A DNA stretch of 64,000 nt from Allonocardiopsis opalescens. GTDB taxonomy: Bacteria > Actinomycetota > Actinomycetes > Streptosporangiales > Streptosporangiaceae. The notes beneath the pieces are model-generated. The model had not been told where the DNA came from and ran no database searches. It saw only the letters and a program-made list of their open reading frames with translations. Each line of letters opens with the position of its first letter. Position 1 is the stretch's first letter. The stretch spans positions 372,001 to 436,000 of the forward strand of contig NZ_PVZC01000006.1 of assembly GCF_003002095.1 (NCBI RefSeq). The letters run 5' to 3'. Positions 50,924-57,260 of the stretch are shown piece by piece. A program made the position numbers and the translations under genes.

Positions 50924-51692
50924 GACGAACCCGCTCGTCGGCATGATGGGGGCGCGGCTGGCGGGCAGGCGCGCGATCGTGACAGGGGGCTCGCGGGGCA
51001 TCGGCCGGGCCGTGGTGCGGCGGCTGGCCGCCGACGGCGCGGCGGTGGTGTTCAGCTACCTCAGCGACGCCAAGGCGGCCCAGGAGACGATCGAGCAGGT
51101 GGAGTCCGACGGCGGCACCGCGCACGCCGTCCAGGCCGACCAGGGCGACCTCGCCGATCTGGAGGTCCTGTTCGCCGAGGCCGACCGGCTGCTCGGCGGC
51201 CTGGACATCCTGGTCGTCAATGCCGGGAAGAACACCCCCGGCCCCATCGACGGGGTCACCGAGGCCGAGTACGACCGGGCGATGGCGGTGAACGCCAAGG
51301 GCGCCTTCTTCGCCATCCAGCACGCCGCCCGGCGGCTGTCCGACCACGGCAGGATCGTGGCGCTGTCCACCCTCAACACGGTCGTCCCGGTGCCCGGGTC
51401 GTCGGTGTACATCGGCGCCAAGTCGGCGCTGGAGGGCTTCGTCGCGGCGGCCGCCCGCGAGCTGGGCGGGCGCGGCATCACCGTGAACACCGTCTCGCCG
51501 GGCGCCACCGACACCGAGCTGCTGCGCGCCACCAACCCGCCGGAGGCGCTGGAGCAGACGGCGGGCTTCACCGCGCTCGGCCGGCTCGGGCAGCCCGCCG
51601 ACGTGGCCGACGTGGTCGCCTTCCTGGCCGGCCCCGACGGCCGGTGGATCACCGGGCAGAACCTGCGGGCGACCGGCGGCATGATCGTCTGA
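50910..51692 (+). CDS. SDR-family oxidoreductase
   Basis: 260 residues from ATG 50910 with GGGAGG 5 nt upstream, starting inside the end of helR. Classical SDR: AIVTGGSRGIGRAVVRRLAA, LVVNAGKNTP, catalytic Ser in ALSTLNTVVP and YIGAKSA (Tyr and Lys), C-terminal TGQNLRATGGMIV. Related to 3-oxoacyl-ACP-reductase-like enzymes of unknown substrate. The tight coupling to helR is notable, since enzymes that modify an antibiotic are sometimes linked to such tolerance genes; no evidence of that here. Confidence 0.87.
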   Translation: MEPDETNPLVGMMGARLAGRRAIVTGGSRGIGRAVVRRLAADGAAVVFSYLSDAKAAQETIEQVESDGGTAHAVQADQGDLADLEVLFAEADRLLGGLDILVVNAGKNTPGPIDGVTEAEYDRAMAVNAKGAFFAIQHAARRLSDHGRIVALSTLNTVVPVPGSSVYIGAKSALEGFVAAAARELGGRGITVNTVSPGATDTELLRATNPPEALEQTAGFTALGRLGQPADVADVVAFLAGPDGRWITGQNLRATGGMIV

Positions 51693-51695
51693 ACC

Positions 51696-51744
51696 CGCGC
51701 CGCCGGTGCCCGCGCCGCTCCCGCGGCCGGGCACCGGCGGCGCG
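51696..51744. terminator. Perfect 17-bp bidirectional terminator
   Basis: Arms 51696-51712 and 51728-51744, 15-nt loop with further pairing, between converging genes. Confidence 0.8.
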
Positions 51745-51746
51745 GC

Positions 51747-52403
51747 TCACCAGCCGCGCTCGCGCCACTCCCCCAGGTGCGGGCGCTCGGCGCGCAAGGT
51801 GGTGTCCCTGCCGTGGCCGGGGTAGACCCAGGCGTCGTCGCCGAAGGCGCCGAAGATCCGCTCCGTCACGTCGTCCAGCAGCGAGGCGAAGCGCTCGGCG
51901 TCGCCCCGGGTGTTGCCGACGCCGCCGGGGAACAGGGAGTCGCCGGTGAACAGGTGCGCCGCGCCCGCGGGATCGCGGTAGACGAGTGCGATCGAGCCGG
52001 GCGTGTGGCCGCGCAGGTGCACCACCTCCAGCTCGGCGGCGCCGACGGGCACCCGGTCGCCGTGCTCGACCGGGTCGGTGACCGGCACCGGCAGCGGCCC
52101 GGCGTCCAGCGGGTGCGCGATCGTGCGGGCGCCGGTGCGCTCGACCACCTCGGCCAGCGCCCGCCAGTGGTCGCCGTGCTGGTGGGTGGTCGCCACGGCG
52201 GCGATGCCGCCGGGGCCGACCAGTCCGAGCAGGCGGTCCGGCTCGTCGGCCGCGTCGATCAGCAGGCCCTCGCCGGTGCGGCGGCAGCGCAGCAGGTAGG
52301 CGTTGTTGTCCATCGGGCCGACGGACAGCTTCGCGATGCTCAGCTCCGGCAGCTCGCGCACGTCGGCGGGGCCGCCGGGGGCGACGTCCCCGGTGTAGCT
52401 CAC
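51747..52403 (-). CDS. MBL-fold metallo-hydrolase (glyoxalase II-like)
   Basis: 218 residues, GTG at 52403 chosen from homologue-like opening (SYTGDVAPGGPADVRELPELSIAKLSVGPMDNN in parts). Metal site THQHGDHWRAL (HxHxDH), then HLRGHTPGSIALVY, TGDSLFPGGVGNT and the final His in VYPGHGRDT. This motif set belongs to hydroxyacylglutathione-hydrolase-like MBL proteins; in a mycothiol-using organism it may hydrolyse mycothiol thioesters. A 17-bp palindrome lies 62 bp upstream. Confidence 0.85.
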   Translation of the reverse strand: MSYTGDVAPGGPADVRELPELSIAKLSVGPMDNNAYLLRCRRTGEGLLIDAADEPDRLLGLVGPGGIAAVATTHQHGDHWRALAEVVERTGARTIAHPLDAGPLPVPVTDPVEHGDRVPVGAAELEVVHLRGHTPGSIALVYRDPAGAAHLFTGDSLFPGGVGNTRGDAERFASLLDDVTERIFGAFGDDAWVYPGHGRDTTLRAERPHLGEWRERGW

Positions 52404-52464
52404 AGTGCCGTCACGGTGCTCGACCGCTCCCTTCCGTGCCCGCGCCCACGGCGGGCCCGTCTCA

Positions 52465-52481
52465 GCGCATACGGTATGCGC
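52465..52481. promoter_or_regulatory. 17-bp palindrome GCGCATAC-G-GTATGCGC
   Basis: Perfect 8+1+8 inverted repeat in the gap between the rhodanese stop and the MBL-hydrolase start. Candidate operator for the hydrolase gene. Confidence 0.5.
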
Positions 52482-52486
52482 GCACC

Positions 52487-53338
52487 CTACGCGTCTCCGG
52501 TCGCCACAGCGCGCCGGGGGTCGGTGATCCAGTCCGACCACGAGCCGACGTACAGGGCGGCGTCCACCCCGGCCAGCCGCAGCGCCAGCACCTCGTGCGC
52601 GGCGGTCACCCCCGAGCCGCAGTAGGCGCCGACCGGCGCGCCCGGCACCGCGCCCAGCGCGGCGAAGCGCTCGCGCAGCTCGGCGGCGGGCCGGAAGCGC
52701 CCGTCGGCGGCCACATTGGCGGCGGTGGGCGCGCTGACGGCACCGGGGACGTGCCCGGCGACCGGGTCGACCGGCTCGGTCTCGCCCCGGTAGCGCTCGG
52801 CCGCGCGGGCGTCCAGCAGCACGCCCTCGCCAGCCAGCCGGGCGGCGGCCTCGGCGTCCAGCACCGGCAGCGCGCCGGGCCGGGCGGTGAAGCCGCCGGG
52901 CTCGGGTTCGGCCGCACCGGTCTCGGCCGGCAGCCCGGCATCCGTCCAGGCGCGGTAGCCGCCGTCGAGGACCCGAACGTCGGGATGGCCGTGGTAGGTG
53001 AGCAGCCACCAGGCGCGCGCGGCCGCGGTGGAGTCGGCGCCGTCGTAGACCACGACGGCGCGGTCGCCGTCGACGCCCGCGGCGCGCATCGCGGCCTGGA
53101 AGGCGGCGGTGTCGGGCATGGGATGCCGCCCGCCGGGGCCCGGCGGCGCGGCGAGGTCGCGGTCGAGGTCGACGAAGGCGGCGCCGGGGATGTGCCCGGC
53201 CCGGTAGTCGTCGGCGCCGGGCGGCCCGCCGAGCCGCCACCGGACGTCCAGCAGCGCGGGCGGCCGGGCGGAGCGGAGCAGCCGGGCGAGTCCGGCGGCG
53301 CCGATCAGGGGCTCGGCGGGGCGGTCGGGGGTCACCAT
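52487..53338 (-). CDS. Tandem-rhodanese sulfurtransferase (3-mercaptopyruvate/thiosulfate)
   Basis: 283 residues, two rhodanese domains (about 8-135 inactive, 145-280 active). Active-site cysteine loop AYCGSGVTAAHEVLAL: the CGSGVT form indicates 3-mercaptopyruvate specificity (thiosulfate enzymes have CRxGxR). Interdomain motif GHVPGAVSAPTAANV. Cytoplasmic sulfur transfer or cyanide detoxification. Confidence 0.9.
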   Translation of the reverse strand: MVTPDRPAEPLIGAAGLARLLRSARPPALLDVRWRLGGPPGADDYRAGHIPGAAFVDLDRDLAAPPGPGGRHPMPDTAAFQAAMRAAGVDGDRAVVVYDGADSTAAARAWWLLTYHGHPDVRVLDGGYRAWTDAGLPAETGAAEPEPGGFTARPGALPVLDAEAAARLAGEGVLLDARAAERYRGETEPVDPVAGHVPGAVSAPTAANVAADGRFRPAAELRERFAALGAVPGAPVGAYCGSGVTAAHEVLALRLAGVDAALYVGSWSDWITDPRRAVATGDA

Positions 53339-53397
53339 GCCGCCATTGTGCCGCGCCGAAGCCGTGCACGCCCGGCCCGCGCGCGGTGCGCCGCGCC

Positions 53398-53865
53398 TCA
53401 GCCCGCCGGGTCGGCGGCCTGCCGCCGCAGCGCCGCGAGCGCGCGGTCGGCGTGCACGTTCATCCGGATCTCGCTCTTGACCACCTCGATGATCCGGCGG
53501 TCGGCGCCGATCACGAAGGTCTGCCGCCGGGTCGGCGCGAAGGCGACGCCGCGCGCCACACCGTAGGCGGCGGTGACCTTCGCGTCCGGGTCCGACAGCA
53601 GCGGGTAGTCGAAGGCGTTGCGCTCGGCGAACTCGCGCTGTTTCGCCACGCTGTCGGTGCTGACGCCGACCCGCGAGGCGCCCAGCTCGGCGAACTCCGC
53701 CGCAAGGTCGCGGAAGCGGCAGCTCTGCGCCGTGCACCCGGCGGTCATCGCCGCCGGGTAGAAGAACAGCGCCACCGGGCCCTCGCGCAGCAGCCCGGTC
53801 AGGCTCACGGGCCGCCCGTCCTGGTCGGGCAGCTCGAAGTCGGGTGCAGGCTCGCCTCGCTCCAT
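53398..53865 (-). CDS. Peroxiredoxin, BCP/PrxQ type
   Basis: 155 residues. Thioredoxin-fold thiol peroxidase: EPAPDFELPDQDGRPVSL, peroxidatic Cys in ALFFYPAAMTAGCTAQSC with the resolving Cys five residues later (the CxxxxC spacing of PrxQ), and APTRRQTFVIGADRRI. The usual TPGCT is AGCT here. Reduces hydroperoxides with thioredoxin or mycoredoxin. Confidence 0.92.
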   Translation of the reverse strand: MERGEPAPDFELPDQDGRPVSLTGLLREGPVALFFYPAAMTAGCTAQSCRFRDLAAEFAELGASRVGVSTDSVAKQREFAERNAFDYPLLSDPDAKVTAAYGVARGVAFAPTRRQTFVIGADRRIIEVVKSEIRMNVHADRALAALRRQAADPAG

Positions 53866-53912
53866 GCCGCAACTCTAGCGGCGGCGCCGGCGCGCCCCCG
53901 GGCGGACCGGGC

Positions 53913-55061
53913 TCAGCCGGCGGCGCTGAGCAGCGGGACGGCCAGCTCCTCCTCGGTGAGCGAGCCGTGCATGCCCACCAGTGCGGACTCCGCGGCCTCG
54001 GCGCGCGGCGCGACCAGCGCGGAGTCGCCGTAGGCGGCCGCGACGACGTCGCCGATCCGGGGCGCCAGCTCCTCCTCGACCGGGCCGAACCAGCCGGCCG
54101 CCACCGCCTCCTCGCGGCCGAGCACGTGGGCGCGCCCCGCCAGCCGGGCGCGCCAGGCGGCCAGCACGTCGGCGGCGGCGCCGGGCTCGGCGTAGACGTG
54201 GCGGGCCCGGGGCTCGCCGGCGAGCACGCGTACGCCCGCCGTCAGCTCGGGCTCGGACTCGATGTCCAGCCGGCCCTCGCCGGAGACGTCGACCATCCCG
54301 TGGTCGCCGGTGACGTACAGCGCGGAGTCGGGCGGCAGCGCGCCGGCCAGCTGCTCGACCAGCCGGTCGACATGGCCGAGGTGGTAGCGCCAGTTGGGCG
54401 AGCGGGAGCCGAAGAGGTGGCCGGTGGCGTCGAGGTCGGGGTGGTAGACGAACACGTAGCCGCGGTCGGCGGCGCGCAGCGCCTCCTCGGCGCGCACCAC
54501 CAGCTCGCTCATGTCGTTGGCCTGCCGGTAGCGGCCGCCGCGCGCCGACGCGCGGGTGAGGCCGCTCCCCTCGAACAGGCCGGAGGCGACGTAGGCGGTG
54601 GTGACGCCGGCCGCCTCGGCCCGCTGGAAGGCGGTGGGGTGCGGCTGCCAGCGCTCCGGGTCGACGTCGGCGTTCCAGCGCAGCTGGTTGAACGGGCGGT
54701 GCGAGCCGGGCAGCGCGACCTGGTAGCCGAAGACGCCGTGGCCGCCGGGCGGGCGGCCGGTGCCGAGCGAGGTGAGGCTGGTGGCGGTGGTGGTCGGGAA
54801 GCCGGCGGTGATGCGGCGCCCGTCGGCCAGCAGCGCGGTGAGGAACGGGGCGTCGGCCGGGTGGGAGCGCAGCAGCTCCCAACCCAGGCCGTCGACCAGC
54901 AGCACGCAGGCGCGGCGCACCGGCGGGAGTCCGAGCCGGTTCTCCTCCCCGGCGACGCCGAGGGCGGCCAGCACGGAGGGGGCCAGGTCGGCCAGCGAGC
55001 CGGAGCCGTAGCGGGGCACGGCCGGCGCGGGGGCGCCCGCGCCGGGGCTGTCGTCGGTCAC
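53913..55061 (-). CDS. Alkaline-phosphatase-superfamily (nucleotide pyrophosphatase-type) hydrolase
   Basis: 382 residues, GTG 55061 with GAAGGG upstream. Type I phosphodiesterase/nucleotide pyrophosphatase fold: ACVLLVDGLGWELL (metal Asp), nucleophile Thr in AGFPTTTATSLTSLGTG, YHPDLDATGHLFG (metal Asp/His) and YVTGDHGMVDV. No signal peptide, so cytoplasmic. In related actinobacteria it sits beside DUF5998, as here (41 bp apart). Substrate unknown. Confidence 0.88.
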   Translation of the reverse strand: MTDDSPGAGAPAPAVPRYGSGSLADLAPSVLAALGVAGEENRLGLPPVRRACVLLVDGLGWELLRSHPADAPFLTALLADGRRITAGFPTTTATSLTSLGTGRPPGGHGVFGYQVALPGSHRPFNQLRWNADVDPERWQPHPTAFQRAEAAGVTTAYVASGLFEGSGLTRASARGGRYRQANDMSELVVRAEEALRAADRGYVFVYHPDLDATGHLFGSRSPNWRYHLGHVDRLVEQLAGALPPDSALYVTGDHGMVDVSGEGRLDIESEPELTAGVRVLAGEPRARHVYAEPGAAADVLAAWRARLAGRAHVLGREEAVAAGWFGPVEEELAPRIGDVVAAAYGDSALVAPRAEAAESALVGMHGSLTEEELAVPLLSAAG

Positions 55062-55101
55062 GCGTTGCACCCTTCGGTGGGCTCGGGGCGCCGGCGCCGG
55101 G

Positions 55102-55680
55102 TCAGCCGATGGCGCCGGACAGGGCGTCGGCGAACGCGATGGCGTCGCGCACGGCGTCCGGTCCGTCGGCCGCCGCGCTGAACCGCACCGAGAAGTCGTC
55201 GGAGCGGATCGCGCCGGTGTAGCCGTGGTCGGCCTCGCAGGACTCGTCGCCGCAGGACGCCGGTTCGAGATCGACATTGGCCACGGCACCGTACCCCAGG
55301 GTGAGGACCACCTCGCTCGGCGGGGTGCCGGGGCGGTAGCTCTCGGGGTCGGGGACGACGCGGACCAGCATCACCGAGGTGACCTTGCTGAGGCGGACGG
55401 TCTCGGTGGTGGTGGAGGCGTGGGACTTCGGCTCCTCCTCGGTGGGGGGGTGCTCGTCGGTGTGGGAGACGATCAGCCGGGTCGGGGTGAGCAGCAGCAC
55501 CGTGACGTGGCGGTGGACCTCCATGGCGGGGTCGAAGACCGTCTCGTGGTGCACCAGGGACGCGACGGCGGGCTCCTCGCCCAGCGAATCGGCGACGGCG
55601 TCGGTGACGAGTGCCGGATAGTAGCCGCTGCGCTCGATGGCGGCGCGCCAGTCCTGGGGGTTGGCTCGGGTTTCCCTCAT
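55102..55680 (-). CDS. DUF5998 family protein
   Basis: 192 residues from ATG 55680. WRAAIERSGYYPALVTDAVADSLGEE, then VHRHVTVLLLTPTRLIVSHTDEHPP (PH-like beta strands) and CGDESCEADHGYTG with two cysteines, followed by FSVRFSAAADGPDAVRDAIAFADALS. This is the DUF5998 pattern, conserved in actinobacteria and lacking an assigned role. Same direction and probable operon with the phosphatase-family gene. Confidence 0.8.
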   Translation of the reverse strand: MRETRANPQDWRAAIERSGYYPALVTDAVADSLGEEPAVASLVHHETVFDPAMEVHRHVTVLLLTPTRLIVSHTDEHPPTEEEPKSHASTTTETVRLSKVTSVMLVRVVPDPESYRPGTPPSEVVLTLGYGAVANVDLEPASCGDESCEADHGYTGAIRSDDFSVRFSAAADGPDAVRDAIAFADALSGAIG

Positions 55681-55748
55681 GGCTCCATCCTGCCCTGTGT
55701 CCGGCCCGGAATTCACCGGCGGGGCCCGGCGGCTCCGGCCGTCCGGCG

Positions 55749-55772
55749 GGTTAACGGGTCCCGGTCGGGTAG
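55749..55772 (+). promoter_or_regulatory. Sigma-B-like promoter of the Pro-rich protein gene
   Basis: GGTT (55749-55752), 14 bp, GGGTAG (55767-55772), 78 bp before the start codon. A 12-bp palindrome GTGACCGGTCAC (55782-55793) lies just downstream and may be an operator. Confidence 0.55.
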
Positions 55773-55849
55773 GGACTGGCCGTGACCGGTCACCAACGAC
55801 GAACCCGATTCCATGGCGGACAGCAGCGCGCCAGGGAGGGAGCACAGCG

Positions 55850-56071
55850 GTGAGCGAGCAGATGACGATCCCGGACCCCAACCGGCCGGGCTATCCCGAC
55901 CCGGTGCCGCCGGTGCCCACGCCCGATCCGGTGCCGCAGCCGCCGGTCCCCGGCCCGCCGGGGCCGATCCCGGACCCCGAGCCGCCGGGGCCGATGCCCA
56001 GCCCGGAACCGCCCGGCCCCGGGCCGCTCCCGGAGCCGCCGGGACCCGAGCCGGCTCCCGAGCCGGTCTGA
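55850..56071 (+). CDS. Proline-rich small protein
   Basis: 73 residues from GTG 55850 with GGGAGGG at 9 nt. After SEQMTIPDPNRPGYPDP the sequence is a tandem (P-x-P-x-P-P-G) repeat, for example PDPEPPGPMPSPEPPGP, to the end. About half the residues are proline. Extended polyproline helix, probably unfolded. No signal peptide. Present in other actinobacteria to my knowledge, without function. Its sigma-B-like promoter suggests stress expression. Confidence 0.7.
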   Translation: MSEQMTIPDPNRPGYPDPVPPVPTPDPVPQPPVPGPPGPIPDPEPPGPMPSPEPPGPGPLPEPPGPEPAPEPV

Positions 56072-56085
56072 GGCCGGAGGCCGAC

Positions 56086-56134
56086 CATGCCGGAGGCCGG
56101 GGCGCGCACACTGCGCGCCCCGGCCTCCGGCATG
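56086..56134. terminator. Perfect 23-bp bidirectional hairpin
   Basis: Arms 56086-56108 and 56112-56134 are exact complements, loop CAC. Lies between the Pro-rich gene and the converging VOC gene. The longest perfect stem in the window. Confidence 0.85.
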
Positions 56135-56156
56135 CGGGCGACTTTCGGGACGCGCC

Positions 56157-56579
56157 TCAGGCCAGGCCGTTGGCGGCCATCCACTCCGCCGAGGGTTCGA
56201 CCAGCTGGAGCACCTCGACCACGGCGCCGCCGGGGCCGGCGACCTGGAAGCGCCGCTGCCCCCACGGCTCGGTGACCAGCGGCATGATCACGTCCAGGCC
56301 CGCGGCGCGCAGCCGTTTCTCCTCGGCGTCGACGTCGTCGACCAGCAGGCCGAGGAAGAGCCCCCGGGTGGAGCGGTCCGCCCCGCGCAGGCTCGCGGGC
56401 AGCGACTCGTGGTCGGCCGCCATGAAGTCGACGCTGAGACCGGGCAGGTCGGGGTGCTGCGTGTTGACGTACCAGCCGAGGTCCACCTGCACCGTGAAGC
56501 CGAAGTGCTCGGCGAGCCAGCTCGCGCTCTCCCGGGGGTCCTCGGTGATGTTCACGGCGCCGGCCAGCTTGATTCGCAT
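56157..56579 (-). CDS. VOC-family (glyoxalase/dioxygenase fold) protein
   Basis: 140 residues from ATG 56579 with GGAGA 6 nt upstream. IKLAGAVNITEDPRESASWLAEHFGFTV opens the first beta-alpha-beta module, and the second contains GLFLGLLVDDVDAEEKRLRAAGLDV and AGPGGAVVEVLQLVEP (metal or ligand Glu). Divergent from a TetR gene, which probably represses it. Possibly a small-molecule-binding or resistance protein. Confidence 0.82.
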   Translation of the reverse strand: MRIKLAGAVNITEDPRESASWLAEHFGFTVQVDLGWYVNTQHPDLPGLSVDFMAADHESLPASLRGADRSTRGLFLGLLVDDVDAEEKRLRAAGLDVIMPLVTEPWGQRRFQVAGPGGAVVEVLQLVEPSAEWMAANGLA

Positions 56580-56604
56580 GCGGTGTCTCCTTACGATCTC
56601 CCAT

Positions 56605-56652
56605 ACCACTGCAAGCACAGTACTACATTCATAGTGATACGGGTGTAGTGGT
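56605..56652. promoter_or_regulatory. Inverted repeats in the VOC/TetR divergent region
   Basis: ACTACA (56622-56627) with TGTAGT (56644-56649), and ACCACT (56605-56610) with AGTGGT (56647-56652). AT-rich for this genome. Candidate TetR operators; exact footprint uncertain. Confidence 0.45.
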
Positions 56653-56660
56653 CAACGGAG

Positions 56661-57242
56661 ATGAGCATGGTGAGACAGAACACGCAGCGGCGCACGGCGC
56701 TGCTCGACGCGGCCGTCGACGTACTCGCCCGCGAGGGCGCGCGCGGACTGACCTACCGGGCGCTGGACGGCGCGGCCGGCGTGCCGGCCGGCACCGCCTC
56801 CAACTACTTCGCCAACCGCACCGAGCTGCTGGCCCAGGCCGCCGCGCACGTGTACGTCAGGCTGGCGCCCAGCGACGCCGTCATGGCCGAGATGGCGGCC
56901 CAGGAGCCCTCGCGCGAGGTGGTGCGGCGGGCGATGCACGAGCTGTACGAGCGGATCACCGCGGACGGCGCCGGCTACCTCGCCCTGCTCGAACTGCGGC
57001 TGGAGGCCACCCGCAGGCCAGAGGTGCGGGCCGCCGTCGCCGAGCGCATCGGCCGCGACATCCACGCCAACATCGGCTTCCACGTGGAGGGCGGCTACCC
57101 CGGCGGGCGCGGCGCCGTGGTCGCGCTCTACCTGGCCATGACGGGCCTGATGGTGGAGCGGCTGACGCTGCCCGAGGCCTGGGAGTGGACCGGTTTCCCG
57201 GCGCTGATCGACGAACTGGTGGGGATCATCCTGCCGGAGTGA
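56661..57242 (+). CDS. TetR-family repressor
   Basis: 193 residues (MSMVRQNTQRR; a second ATG is at 56667). HTH: LTYRALDGAAGVPAGTASNYFANRTELL (about 30-57). Ligand-binding helices follow, ending VGIILPE. Divergent from the VOC gene, 81 bp apart, with inverted repeats between them; likely local repressor of that gene and its own. Confidence 0.88.
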   Translation: MSMVRQNTQRRTALLDAAVDVLAREGARGLTYRALDGAAGVPAGTASNYFANRTELLAQAAAHVYVRLAPSDAVMAEMAAQEPSREVVRRAMHELYERITADGAGYLALLELRLEATRRPEVRAAVAERIGRDIHANIGFHVEGGYPGGRGAVVALYLAMTGLMVERLTLPEAWEWTGFPALIDELVGIILPE

Positions 57243-57260
57243 GCCGCACCCGGCCGGAGG

